Part shown: piece by piece, positions 15,889-24,196 of the stretch
Position numbering within the stretch: position 1 is the stretch's first letter
Layout: each line of letters starts with the position of its first letter
Source of the DNA: Alphaproteobacteria bacterium
GTDB lineage: Bacteria; Pseudomonadota; Alphaproteobacteria; Acetobacterales; Acetobacteraceae
Length of the DNA: 34,609 nt
Direction: 5' to 3'
Assembly: GCA_026400775.1 (NCBI GenBank)
Contig: JAPLOK010000199.1
Coordinates: 1-34,609 of the forward strand
Notes under the pieces: model-generated
The model's database searches: none
What the model saw: the letters and a program-made list of their open reading frames with translations, nothing else
Told to the model about the DNA's origin: nothing
Position numbers and translations under genes: made by a program

Positions 15889-16741
15889 ACACCCGCACGC
15901 TCCCCGATGGCCGCCTTCTGATCGAGGAAGGCCCGATCCATCTCGTCATCGGCATCGAGGGCAGCCCCGGCGCGGTGCGCGCCGCACAGCAAGCCGCGGT
16001 GCAGCGCATGAACGGCCTGCTCGCCGCGCTGTGCGAGGAACTGCCCATCCTGCGCACGCCGCTGGCCGATGCCATGCCCGCTTTGCGCCACCCCGTCGCG
16101 CGCCGCATGGCCGAAGCCTGCTGGCCGCACCGCATCGGCTTCATCACGCCCATGGCCTGCGTCGCCGGCGCCATCGCCGAATACGCGCTGCAAGGCATCA
16201 CCGACCTGCCCGGCATCACGCTCGCGCATGTCAATAATGGCGGTGACATCGCGTTGCACCTGGCGCCGCGCGCGCAGCTGCGCGTGGGCCTTTGCGCCAA
16301 CCTCGCTATGGCATGGCGCTGATCCGCGCCGAGGACGGCATCGGCGGCGTGGCCACTTCCGGCTGGCCGGGCCGCAGCTTCTCACGCGGGATAGCCGACG
16401 CGGTGACGGTGCTGGCCACGCGCGCCGCCGATGCGGATGCGGCGGCGACCATCATCGCCAATGCCGTCGATGCCGATCACCCGGCCGTGCTGCGCCGCCC
16501 GGCGCGAACGCTCGATGCGGACAGCGACCTTGGTGACATACCCGTGACTGTGGAGGTGCGAAACCTGCCGCCGCCGCTGGTGTTGCTGGCGTTGGAACGC
16601 GGCGCGCGGGTGGCCGAACGCCTGCTCTCCCGCGGACTGATCCGGGCTGCGATGCTGCGGCTGAAGGGACAGAGCCTGATCGTGGGTGACATTCCTGTCA
16701 CTCCGCTGTTGCTGGACAATGCCGTGCCCGGACTGCGATGA
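15867..16741 (+). pseudogene. UPF0280 (DUF375) family protein, interrupted by a one-base frameshift
   Basis: The first frame, from ATG 15867 (with GGAGA just upstream), reads MAWQPGLNTRTLPDGRLLIE to GLCANLAMAWR and stops at 16322. The family sequence continues in another frame as YGMALIRAEDGIGGVATSGWPGRSFSRG to 16741. Adding one base near 16305 (ctcgc_tatggc) restores one product of about 291 residues, a normal length for UPF0280. The conserved block ATSGWPGRSFSRGIADAVTVLA is intact in the second part. UPF0280 proteins are, as I recall, placed in the ApbE-like fold superfamily. The reading could be a genuine frameshift, programmed slippage (no obvious slippery run) or a sequencing error. It overlaps hnr by 22 bases, implying a linked role. 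Confidence 0.8.
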
Positions 16742-16768
16742 TCAAGCGACGAAAGCTGGGGATGTGTG

Positions 16769-17425
16769 ATGCCTGACGACAATGCGTCGCAGCACTTGAA
16801 ACGTCGCCTTCTGGTGGTGAAGGGCGCGGCATTGGGCACCCTCGCGGGCACCGCGCAGGCGCAGGGGCCGAAATCCGGCTCGCGCGCGCCCGCGCCCAAC
16901 GGCATCACCGATGCCGACCCGCAGGACCCGCCGAACCAGGGCCGTGGCGGCGGCGCCCAGCAACGTCCCGGTGGTGTGACGGATGCCGACCCACAGGACC
17001 CGCCAGGCCAGGGCCGTGGCGGCTCCGCGCAGCGTCCCGGCGGTGTCACGGATGCTGACCCGCAGGACCCGCCGGGCCAGGGCCGTGGCGGCTCCGCGCA
17101 ACGTCCTGGCGGTGTGACGGATGCCGACCCGCAGGACCCGCCGGGCCAGGGCCGTGGTGGCAGTGCGCAGCGGCCTGGCGGTATCTCGGATGCCGATCCG
17201 CAGGACCCGCCGGGCCAGGGCCGGGGCGGCAATGCGCAGCGCCCTGGTGGCGCGCCGCCGCAGCAGGGCATGAGCGACGCCGATCCGACCGATCCGCCTG
17301 GCCAGGGCCGCGGCTCCGCCCGCCCGCCAATGCCCCAGCAGCGCCAAACCGGCGTGACCGACGCCGATCCGCAGGACGCCCCGGGCCAGGGCCGTGGCGG
17401 TCGCGGCCCGCTGAAGCCGACCTGA
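16769..17425 (+). CDS. Exported low-complexity protein with seven DADPQDPPGQGR-type repeats
   Basis: This 218-residue protein has no function that I recognise. The N-terminus looks like an export signal with paired arginines (LKRRLLVVKGAALGTLAGTAQAQ), probably Tat or Sec, cleaved after AQAQ. Everything after residue 45 is seven copies of a unit of about 23 residues centred on TDADPQDPPGQGRGG, rich in Asp, Pro, Gly, Gln and Arg, with few hydrophobic residues. It is predicted to be disordered in the periplasm or outside the cell. The regularly spaced aspartates could bind cations, but no known calcium motif is matched. The start is ATG 16769 (GTG 16766 directly before it is the alternative). 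It ends 2 bases from the convergent thiamine-diphosphate gene. Confidence 0.75.
   Translation: MPDDNASQHLKRRLLVVKGAALGTLAGTAQAQGPKSGSRAPAPNGITDADPQDPPNQGRGGGAQQRPGGVTDADPQDPPGQGRGGSAQRPGGVTDADPQDPPGQGRGGSAQRPGGVTDADPQDPPGQGRGGSAQRPGGISDADPQDPPGQGRGGNAQRPGGAPPQQGMSDADPTDPPGQGRGSARPPMPQQRQTGVTDADPQDAPGQGRGGRGPLKPT
16904..17403 (+). repeat. Tandem 69-base coding repeats
   Basis: About seven units, most of exactly 69 bases (23 codons), encode (V/I)(T/S)DADPQDPPGQGRGG(S/N)AQRPGG. The three central units are nearly identical at DNA level. The first has an extra codon, and the sixth and seventh are diverged and of different spacing. This is the pattern of unit gain and loss by recombination or slippage. 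Confidence 0.9.
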
Positions 17426-17427
17426 CG

Positions 17428-19065
17428 CTACGCCTTGCGCGCCTGGTCATAGGGCGCATAGGGCGGGTGTTCGCCGATCGCGGACATGTCGATCTCGACC
17501 AGCACCGGACCTGGTGTCTCGAACGCGCGCGCCAGTGTCGGGCCGAAGTCCGCGATGCTGGAGACGCGCATGCCCGGCAGGCCGGCCAGCGCCGCCAGCG
17601 CCATCAGGTCGGGGCCTTGCAGGTCGTGGTAGAAGCGCCGGCCGGCGGCGAAATCCTGGATGTGGCGGATCACCCCGTAGCCGCGGTCATTCATCACCAT
17701 CACCACCAGTTCGGCGCGTTCCTGCACCGCTGTCCACAGCTCGGGCAGGTTGATGGCGAAGCCGCCATCACCACACATCGCCAGCGCCTTGCGCCCGGGC
17801 GCGCCCAGGGCTGCGCCGATGCCCAAAGGCAGCCCAGGCCCGATCGCGGCCCCCACCGGATGCACGGCATCACGCGGGCCGAAGACAGGGAAGATCCGGT
17901 TGCCCCAGGCGGAGTTGCTGATGGTGATGTCGCGCACGAAGAGCGCATCGCGCGGCATCACCGCGCGCAGCGTTTCGGGGAAGGTTTCATAGGGACCGAG
18001 GCCGGCGGCATAGGCGGCGAAGGCGCGCGGCTTCAGCGCTGCCAGATCGGCCTGCAGCGCGGGCGGGCGGGGCGACAGCGCATCGGCAATGGCCTGCATC
18101 GTGAGCGCGGCATCGCCCTGGATGAAGATGTCGGGCGCGTAGGTGCGGCCGCGCGCGGCGGCGTCCACATCGACATGGATCAGCGGTCGCGGCAGTGGGA
18201 GCGCAAAATCCTGGGTTTCATGGCCGCGTAGTCGGCTGCCTACGACCAGCATGGCGTCACAGGTCGCGTAGAAATCGCGCACCGGCGCGCTGCCATTGCC
18301 GTGCAGGCCGCCCAGGCTTCGCGGGTCGTCCTCGGCCACGATGCCGCGGCCATTCCATGAATGCACCGCGCCGAAACCCAGATCGAGCAGGCGCATCGCG
18401 GCATCACGCGCGCCCTTGGCGCCATTGCCAAGCCAAAGCATCGGGCGCTCGGCGCGCGACAGGAGAGAGATTGCGGCGGCGAGTGCCGCGGGGTCGGGCG
18501 GCATGGGCGCCGGGATGTGCAGCGCGAAGGATGACCAGTCCGGGCGAGGCACTTCGGCGCGTTGCAGGTCGATGGGGATTTCAACGCTGATCGGGCCCAT
18601 GGGCGGGGTCAGGGCGGCGGTGGCGGCGGCGGTCAGGACGCCCAGCGCCTGATCGGCCGCGCGGATGCGCAACGCCTGCTTGCACACGGCAGAGAGCATC
18701 GCCGTCTGGCCCGGCACGTCATGCACCGTGCCCATGTCGCGGTCGATGAAGCGCGTCGCGGTCTGGCCGGTGATATGCAGCACGGGTGAGCCTGCGAAGC
18801 GCGCTTCCACCAGGCCCGGCATGGCGTTGGCGGCACCCGGACCGGTCGAGCTGAACAGCACGCCAAGCCCACCGGAGGCGCGTGCATAGGCGTCCGCCAT
18901 ATGCGCGCCGCCCATCTCGCCGCGCGCCATCACATAGCGTACCGCATTGCGCTGCGAGAGTGCGTCCAGCATCGGGATATTGTGCACGGAGACGATGCCG
19001 AAGGCGGTGCGCACGCCGATGGAGGCGATGAATTCGGCGACCAGGTCTCCGACGGTGTAGGTCAT
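17428..19065 (-). CDS. Thiamine-diphosphate-dependent enzyme (acetolactate synthase-like)
   Basis: This 545-residue enzyme has the three-domain TPP layout: an N-terminal pyrimidine-binding domain with the cofactor-activating Glu50 (ARGEMGGAHMADAYARA), a central domain (near residues 190-320), and a C-terminal diphosphate-binding domain with GDGGFAINLPEL...MNDRGYG (about residues 430-465). It resembles the large group of acetolactate synthase, benzoylformate decarboxylase and sulfoacetaldehyde acetyltransferase-like proteins; I cannot assign the substrate. The glutamate rules out a glyoxylate carboligase-type active site. No small regulatory IlvH-like gene is adjacent, arguing against a biosynthetic acetolactate synthase. 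ATG 19065 has a good GAGGAA site. It is a single-gene unit, convergent with the repeat protein. Confidence 0.88.
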   Translation of the reverse strand: MTYTVGDLVAEFIASIGVRTAFGIVSVHNIPMLDALSQRNAVRYVMARGEMGGAHMADAYARASGGLGVLFSSTGPGAANAMPGLVEARFAGSPVLHITGQTATRFIDRDMGTVHDVPGQTAMLSAVCKQALRIRAADQALGVLTAAATAALTPPMGPISVEIPIDLQRAEVPRPDWSSFALHIPAPMPPDPAALAAAISLLSRAERPMLWLGNGAKGARDAAMRLLDLGFGAVHSWNGRGIVAEDDPRSLGGLHGNGSAPVRDFYATCDAMLVVGSRLRGHETQDFALPLPRPLIHVDVDAAARGRTYAPDIFIQGDAALTMQAIADALSPRPPALQADLAALKPRAFAAYAAGLGPYETFPETLRAVMPRDALFVRDITISNSAWGNRIFPVFGPRDAVHPVGAAIGPGLPLGIGAALGAPGRKALAMCGDGGFAINLPELWTAVQERAELVVMVMNDRGYGVIRHIQDFAAGRRFYHDLQGPDLMALAALAGLPGMRVSSIADFGPTLARAFETPGPVLVEIDMSAIGEHPPYAPYDQARKA

Positions 19066-19169
19066 GGCGCTTCCTCAGGGCTTGCTGCGCTTCAGGATGC
19101 GCGCGGGGATTGGCGCGGGCAACCGCCAGCATAGTCCGCGCCGTTTGGCGGCTTCGCCGCGGCTGGGCC

Positions 19170-19460
19170 ATGGTCCAGACTCGCAGCTTCTGCGGTGGTG
19201 CCGTCGAGGTGAATGCCGGCTATCGCGGCGCGAGCGACGCCCAGGGCAATGACGTCGAATACTACGCCTTCGTCAGCGGCACTGATCCGCAGCGGCTCTC
19301 GCTCACCGCCACCATCCGGTTCAATGCGCCGTCCGGCGTGACAGCGGCGGTCGATCCGGCGCGCGTGCGGCTGGCGGCCGAACGCCAGGCGGCGGGGCAG
19401 ATGCGCCCCTCCATCCCGCGCGCGCAGGTCGTCAGCTACGTGATCGTCACCTGTTCCTGA
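19170..19460 (+). CDS. Small hypothetical protein
   Basis: This ORF of about 96 residues, from ATG 19170, lies alone between two leftward genes; the in-frame TTG at 19110 is an alternative start giving 116 residues. The sequence has the look of a small beta-rich secreted or surface domain (GGAVEVNAGYRGASD, VEYYAFVSGTDPQRLSLTATIRF), with no clear signal peptide from either start. I do not recognise the family. Support for it being real: coding-like amino acid composition, no competing gene on the other strand, and a stop codon exactly abutting the end of the neighbouring convergent gene. A frameshifted remnant of a larger protein is possible. Confidence 0.5.
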   Translation: MVQTRSFCGGAVEVNAGYRGASDAQGNDVEYYAFVSGTDPQRLSLTATIRFNAPSGVTAAVDPARVRLAAERQAAGQMRPSIPRAQVVSYVIVTCS

Positions 19461-20414
19461 TCAGCCGGCGCGGATGTTGCGCGCGCGGATGAGCGCGCCC
19501 CATTTGGCTGATTCACGCGCCTGATAGGCACGGAAATCCGCCATGGCGCCGACCACTGGCGTCATGCCCTGGGCCAGCAGCCGCTCCCGCACGCCGGCAT
19601 CGCGCAGCGTGGTGGCGAAGACAGCATGGACGCGCGCGATGAGCGGCGCGGGCGTTTCGGCTGGCGCGAAGAGCGCGAAATCGGTGCTGCTCTCGAAGCC
19701 CGGCAGCCCGCCTTCAGCAATGGTCGGCACATCCGGGGCGAGCGCGCTGCGCTCGGCGGTGGAGACGCCGAGCGCGCGCATTGTGCCGGCCCGCATGTGT
19801 GGGATGGCGGTGATGGCATCGACGAAGGTTACCTGCACCTCGCCGGTCAATTGCGCCTGCGCGGCCGGGCCGCCGCCGCGATAGGGCACGTGCAGCATCT
19901 CGATGCCGGCCATCTGCATCAGCAGTTCCGTCGCCAGGTGGCTGGTGCCGCCATTGCCCGAGGAGGCGAAGGACAGTCGCCCCGGATTGGCCCGTGCGAA
20001 GGCCAGGAATTGCGCCAGGTTCTGGAAGGGTTGCGCGGGGTGGGTGACCAGCAGCTGCGGGTTGGTCGCCATCAGCATGATCGGTGCGAAGGCACTGTCA
20101 TCATAGGGCAGGGCGCCCATCAGATGCGGCGCGATGGCATAGGTGGAATTGGTGCCGGCGAGCAGCGTATAGCCATCGCCGCGGGCGCGCGCGACGAAGG
20201 CGTGGCCCACCGTGCCGGTGGCCCCCGTGCGGTTGTCGACCACGAAGGACTGGCCGGTGGACGCTGCCAGATGCTGCGTCAGCGTGCGCACCAGCGCATC
20301 GGTGGAGCCGCCGGCGGGCCAGGGCACGACGACGCTGACCGAGCGGTTCGGCCAGTCGGATTGCGCGAATGCGGGCAGGGCGAAGAGGGGCAAGGCACGG
20401 CGGGCGATGCGCAT
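19461..20414 (-). CDS. Tripartite tricarboxylate transporter-type substrate-binding protein (Bug/TctC family)
   Basis: This periplasmic solute-binding protein of about 317 residues has a Sec-type signal (RIARRALPLFALPAFAQSDWP). Bug-family landmarks follow: WPNRSVSVVVPWPAGGSTDALVR, VVDNRTGATG, FARANPGRLSFASSGNGGTSHLA, ELLMQMAGIEMLHVPYRGGGPA and the C-terminal ESAKWGALIRARNI. ATG 20414 has GAGGA just upstream and is preferred over GTG 20426, which overlaps the hyuA stop. No TctA/TctB membrane partners are in the window; many Bug proteins are orphans. It lies 8 bases after hyuA, so it is probably co-transcribed and binds the hydantoinase substrate or a related carboxylate (inference). Confidence 0.92.
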   Translation of the reverse strand: MRIARRALPLFALPAFAQSDWPNRSVSVVVPWPAGGSTDALVRTLTQHLAASTGQSFVVDNRTGATGTVGHAFVARARGDGYTLLAGTNSTYAIAPHLMGALPYDDSAFAPIMLMATNPQLLVTHPAQPFQNLAQFLAFARANPGRLSFASSGNGGTSHLATELLMQMAGIEMLHVPYRGGGPAAQAQLTGEVQVTFVDAITAIPHMRAGTMRALGVSTAERSALAPDVPTIAEGGLPGFESSTDFALFAPAETPAPLIARVHAVFATTLRDAGVRERLLAQGMTPVVGAMADFRAYQARESAKWGALIRARNIRAG

Positions 20415-20422
20415 GGTGTTCC

Positions 20423-22552
20423 TCACGGCAGTTCGATCACAAGGTTGAGCATGTCATCCACCAGCGCGACGGCGCCAGGGGGAATGATGGTGGTGCTCTC
20501 GCGTTCCTCGACCAGGGCTGGGCCTTGGATGCGCGCGCCTGGGGCAAGCGCGTAGCGGTCGAGCACCTGGGCCGCCACTTCGCCATGGGTTTCGGTGCGC
20601 AGCCTGCGCGTGCCGCGCGTCGCGCTGGCGCCGGTCGCCGCGCGGGCGAGCGAGATGTCCTGCGGTGCGGCGGCGGCGGAGAGGCGCCAGGTCAACGCCT
20701 CGATCGGCGCGTCCTCCATGATGCGCGCGAAGCGTTCGCGATAGGCGGTGAAGAAGGCTGTTCGGATCGCCGGCAGATCATGGGCGGAGAGCACGAGGCC
20801 CGGCAGCGGCACCGGGATTTCGAACCCCTGGCCGACATGGCGCATCTCGGCCACCGCCTGCCAAATGATGGCATCGGGCGTGGCGCCGGCTTCGACCAGA
20901 AGGGCTTCGCATTCGGCGCGCATCGCGGCGTAAAGGCTGTTGATGCGGTCCCAATCGAGGCGTTCGAGGCGCGCGACGAGGCTGCGCACGGCGTCGGTCG
21001 CGGGAGGTGCGACGAGGAAGCCGAGTGCGGAGGCGACGCCCGCGCCGATCGGCACCACGACGCGCCGCATCTTGAGCAGGCGCGCGAGGTTGCAGGCATG
21101 CACCGGCCCCGCACCGCCGAAGGCCACCAGTGTGTAGCGTCGTGGATCGCGGCCCTTTTCGGCCAGGTGCATGCGGGTTGCCGCCGCCATGGTTTCATCG
21201 ACGATGCGCGAGATGCCGAGTGCGGTGTCGGCCACCGGCATGGCGAGTGCGGCGGCCACGCCCTGTTCGACCACGCGCGTGACGCCGCCCTGGTCGAGTG
21301 CCATTTCGCCACCCAGGAAATGCGCGGGGTCGAGGCGGCCGAGCAGCAGGTCGGCATCGGTCACGGTGGGTTCGGTGCCGCCGCGGCCGTAGCTGACGGG
21401 GCCTGGCACCGCGCCCGCGCTGCGCGGGCCGACCTTCATTAGGCCCGAGCCTGCTTCCACGCGCGCGATGGAGCCACCGCCCGCGCCGATCTCGATCATG
21501 TCCACCACCGCGACCTTCAGCGGCAGGCCGGAGCCCTTGGCGAAGCGGCGCACGCGGCCGGCTTCGAAGTCATGCTTGCGGTGCGGCGCGCCGTTCTCGA
21601 CCAGGCACATCTTCGCCGTGGTGCCGCCCATGTCGTAGCTGACGACGTGCTCCAGCCCCGCCTTGCGTGCGATGAAGGCCGCGGCCATCGCACCCGCCGC
21701 CGGCCCGCTTTCGATCAGGCGGATGGGAAATTCCTTGGCCTCGCGCAGCGACGCGATGCCACCGGCGGAGAGCATGACATAGAGCGCGCCGGTGAAGCCG
21801 GTGTCGCGCAGATCGGCCTCAAGCTTGGTCAGGTAGCGCTGCATGCGCGGCTGCACATAGGCATTGGCGCAGGCGGTGCTGGTGCGTTCGTATTCGCGGA
21901 TTTCGGGGGCGACGGCCGATGAGAGTGTGATGGGAATGCCCCGATGCGTGGCGCGCAGCAGGGCGCCGGCGCGCTCCTCGTGGCGGCTGTCACGGTAGCT
22001 GTGCAGGAAGGAGACGGCGATGGCCTCGGCACCGTTCTCGACCAGGAAGCGCGACTGTTCCAGGAGTGCGCTTTCGTCCAGCGGCAGCAGCACTTCGCCA
22101 TCGGCGGAGAGGCGTTCGGGCACTTCACGGCGCAGCCAGCGCGGCACCAGGAAGGGCGGCGGATCCAGGAAGAGATCGTAGAGGTCGTAGCGGATTTCCT
22201 TCGCGATCTCGAGGCTGTCGCGGAAGCCCTGGGTGGTCAGCAGGCCCACCTTGCAGCCTGTGCGCTCGATCACCGTGTTGGTGACCAGCGTGGTGCCGTG
22301 GACGATGCTGTGCAGTTCGGCGGGCGTCAGGCCGGCTTCGCGCAGGATGCGGGCCACGCCCTCGGTGATGGCGCGCGAGGGATCGTCGGGCGTGGTCAGC
22401 AGCTTGCCGGTGTGGGTGATGCCGCGGGCTGCGTCATGCAGCACCAGGTCTGTGAAGGTGCCGCCGACATCGACGCCGATGCGCGCGGTGGGGCGTTGCG
22501 CCGGCTGATCCAGGCTGTGCGCCCGCGGCGCTGCGTCATCCGCGCTGGTCAT
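20423..22552 (-). CDS. hyuA: Hydantoinase/oxoprolinase family subunit A
   Basis: This 709-residue ATP-dependent amidase subunit of the HyuA/5-oxoprolinase/acetone carboxylase-beta family has an actin-like ATPase core. The N-terminal phosphate loop is RIGVDVGGTFTDLVL (about residue 24). Next come HGTTLVTNTVIERTG, a central SAGGIASLREA, SYDMGGTTAKMCLVE and GAGGGSIARVEAG, then the C-terminal VAFGGAGPVHACNLAR. It probably works as a complex with HyuB to hydrolyse a cyclic amide with ATP, possibly a hydantoin, oxoproline or another lactam; the substrate cannot be read. The ATG overlaps the hyuB stop as ATGA, with GGAGG upstream, so the subunits are coupled. The order B-A is less usual than A-B but known. 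Confidence 0.94.
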   Translation of the reverse strand: MTSADDAAPRAHSLDQPAQRPTARIGVDVGGTFTDLVLHDAARGITHTGKLLTTPDDPSRAITEGVARILREAGLTPAELHSIVHGTTLVTNTVIERTGCKVGLLTTQGFRDSLEIAKEIRYDLYDLFLDPPPFLVPRWLRREVPERLSADGEVLLPLDESALLEQSRFLVENGAEAIAVSFLHSYRDSRHEERAGALLRATHRGIPITLSSAVAPEIREYERTSTACANAYVQPRMQRYLTKLEADLRDTGFTGALYVMLSAGGIASLREAKEFPIRLIESGPAAGAMAAAFIARKAGLEHVVSYDMGGTTAKMCLVENGAPHRKHDFEAGRVRRFAKGSGLPLKVAVVDMIEIGAGGGSIARVEAGSGLMKVGPRSAGAVPGPVSYGRGGTEPTVTDADLLLGRLDPAHFLGGEMALDQGGVTRVVEQGVAAALAMPVADTALGISRIVDETMAAATRMHLAEKGRDPRRYTLVAFGGAGPVHACNLARLLKMRRVVVPIGAGVASALGFLVAPPATDAVRSLVARLERLDWDRINSLYAAMRAECEALLVEAGATPDAIIWQAVAEMRHVGQGFEIPVPLPGLVLSAHDLPAIRTAFFTAYRERFARIMEDAPIEALTWRLSAAAAPQDISLARAATGASATRGTRRLRTETHGEVAAQVLDRYALAPGARIQGPALVEERESTTIIPPGAVALVDDMLNLVIELP

Positions 22553-24165
22553 GCGTAGTCCTCCGGCCGCGTCACGACACCATCGCGCAGGTCGGCCTCC
22601 AGCGCGGCTGCTGGGCGTGCCGCGGGCGTGCCGTAGCCGCCGCCGCCGGCATAGGTCATGGTCAGGCGCATGCCCGGCCCGATGGTGGTGCGCGATTTCG
22701 GATGCGGGCGCGTGCCGTCACTCATCCGGATATCTGAACAACCGCCCGGCGCGCCGCCCAGCACGCCGAGTGCGGGGTGCTCGCGCCGGTCCGACAGCAG
22801 CGACAGGCGCAGCGGTGCGGGGGCGCGCACCTCGATCTCGGCCTCCTGCCCCAGGCCGCCGCGGAACTGGCCGGCGCCGCCACTGTCCGGGCGGAATTGC
22901 TTGCGCCAGACCACCAAGGGCGCCACCGATTCGAAGGCTTCGATGGAACCGGCACCGGCATTGGTGGGGAAAGCCGTCGTGGGCAGGCCGTCGCGATGCG
23001 GCGCCGCACCCATGCCGCCAGAGGCAAAGAGAACCTGCGAAAAACGATCGCCATTGCGATCCAGCCCGGAGAACAGGCAGCGCATGGTGGGCGCGCCACC
23101 GCAATCGGCGATGACGCGCTCGGGCATCACGGGTGCCAGCGCGCGATAAATCGCGCCCGCCAAGAGATGGCCCGTCAACTGCCGCGCGGAGACCGGCGCG
23201 GGATAGGCAGGGTTCAGGATGCTGCGCTCCGGCGCGCGCACGGTGATGGCGCGATAGCTGCCCTCATTGCGCGGCGTGAAGGGATCGAGCGCGCATTTCA
23301 CCGGATAGACCGAATAGGCATGGGTGTAGTTCCACACGCAGTTGATCCCGCGCGCGATCTGCGGGGATGTGCCTTCGTAGTCGATCTCCATCGCATCGCC
23401 GCGGATGCGCACTGTGCAGACAATGCGGGTCCTCTCGGCATCGAAGCCGTCCGCCTCCTGCACGGCGTGGTAGTCGCCGTCGGGCAGGGCAGTGATCGCC
23501 GCGCGCATCGCCGCATCGGTGCGTGCCGCCAGTGCCGCGCCCAGTTCGGCCAGGTCCGGCAGCCCCGAATCATCGAGGAATTCCGCTACCCCCGCGGCGC
23601 AAACCTGGTTCGCGGTGATCTGCGCCTCCAGGTCGCCCTGCACCTGGCGCGGCACGCGGGTATTGGCCAGGAACATCTCCAGCACATCGGCGTTCCACAC
23701 CCCTTCGCGCATGATGCGCAGCGGCGGGATGCGCACGCCTTCCTCAAACACTTCCTGGCAATCGGCACCCCACAGCGCGCCGCCCACATCGGGGCTATGC
23801 GCGATGGAGCCCGCGAAGCCCACCAGCCGGCCGCGATGGAAGATGGGCGACACCGCGGTGATGTCCGGCAGGTGCCCGGTGGCGAGCCACGGGTCATTGG
23901 TGATGACCACATCGCCCGGCCGCCAGGTATCGGCTGGGAATCGCGCCAGGAAGGCGCGCGTGGTGCGTGGCAATATGCAGGAGAAGCTGGCGATGCCGCC
24001 GGTATTCTCCGACACCGAATTGCCTTCGGCATCCATCAGCACGGTCGCGAAGTCATTGCTCTCGCGCACGATGGTGGAGAAGGCGGTGCGCAGCAGCGCG
24101 GTCGCGGCCTCATCGGCGATGGAGATGAGGCGCGACCAATGCACTTCAAGGGTGATGGGATCCAT
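22549..24165 (-). CDS. hyuB: Hydantoinase/oxoprolinase family subunit B
   Basis: This 538-residue partner of HyuA has the family N-terminus MDPITLEVHWSRLISIADE, then STIVRESNDFATVLMDAEGN, NDPWLATGHLPDITAVSPIF and FAGSIAHSPDVGG. The C-terminal domain has GGAGQFRGGLGQEAEIEV. The ORF-track start (24351) adds an arginine-rich non-family stretch inside the upstream receiver gene, so ATG 24165 is used. There is no strong ribosome site at that ATG. It lies 31 bases after the receiver-domain gene on the same strand. Confidence 0.94.
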   Translation of the reverse strand: MDPITLEVHWSRLISIADEAATALLRTAFSTIVRESNDFATVLMDAEGNSVSENTGGIASFSCILPRTTRAFLARFPADTWRPGDVVITNDPWLATGHLPDITAVSPIFHRGRLVGFAGSIAHSPDVGGALWGADCQEVFEEGVRIPPLRIMREGVWNADVLEMFLANTRVPRQVQGDLEAQITANQVCAAGVAEFLDDSGLPDLAELGAALAARTDAAMRAAITALPDGDYHAVQEADGFDAERTRIVCTVRIRGDAMEIDYEGTSPQIARGINCVWNYTHAYSVYPVKCALDPFTPRNEGSYRAITVRAPERSILNPAYPAPVSARQLTGHLLAGAIYRALAPVMPERVIADCGGAPTMRCLFSGLDRNGDRFSQVLFASGGMGAAPHRDGLPTTAFPTNAGAGSIEAFESVAPLVVWRKQFRPDSGGAGQFRGGLGQEAEIEVRAPAPLRLSLLSDRREHPALGVLGGAPGGCSDIRMSDGTRPHPKSRTTIGPGMRLTMTYAGGGGYGTPAARPAAALEADLRDGVVTRPEDYA

Positions 24166-24196
24166 CCATGGATGGCAAACCCGCAGCGTTGCCGCG

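Noticed and set aside
16742-17347. Repetitive minus-strand ORFs (also 16477-17271)
   Set aside because: They are antisense translations of the 69-base repeats; only the plus frame has an export signal and a regular Asp/Gly repeat.
16904-17403. CRISPR array
   Set aside because: The repeats are directly adjacent 69-base coding units without unique spacers, and no cas genes are present.
17428-19065. Biosynthetic acetolactate synthase (ilvB) call
   Set aside because: No adjacent small subunit is present and the divergent active-site surroundings do not allow a substrate assignment; kept as a general thiamine-diphosphate enzyme.
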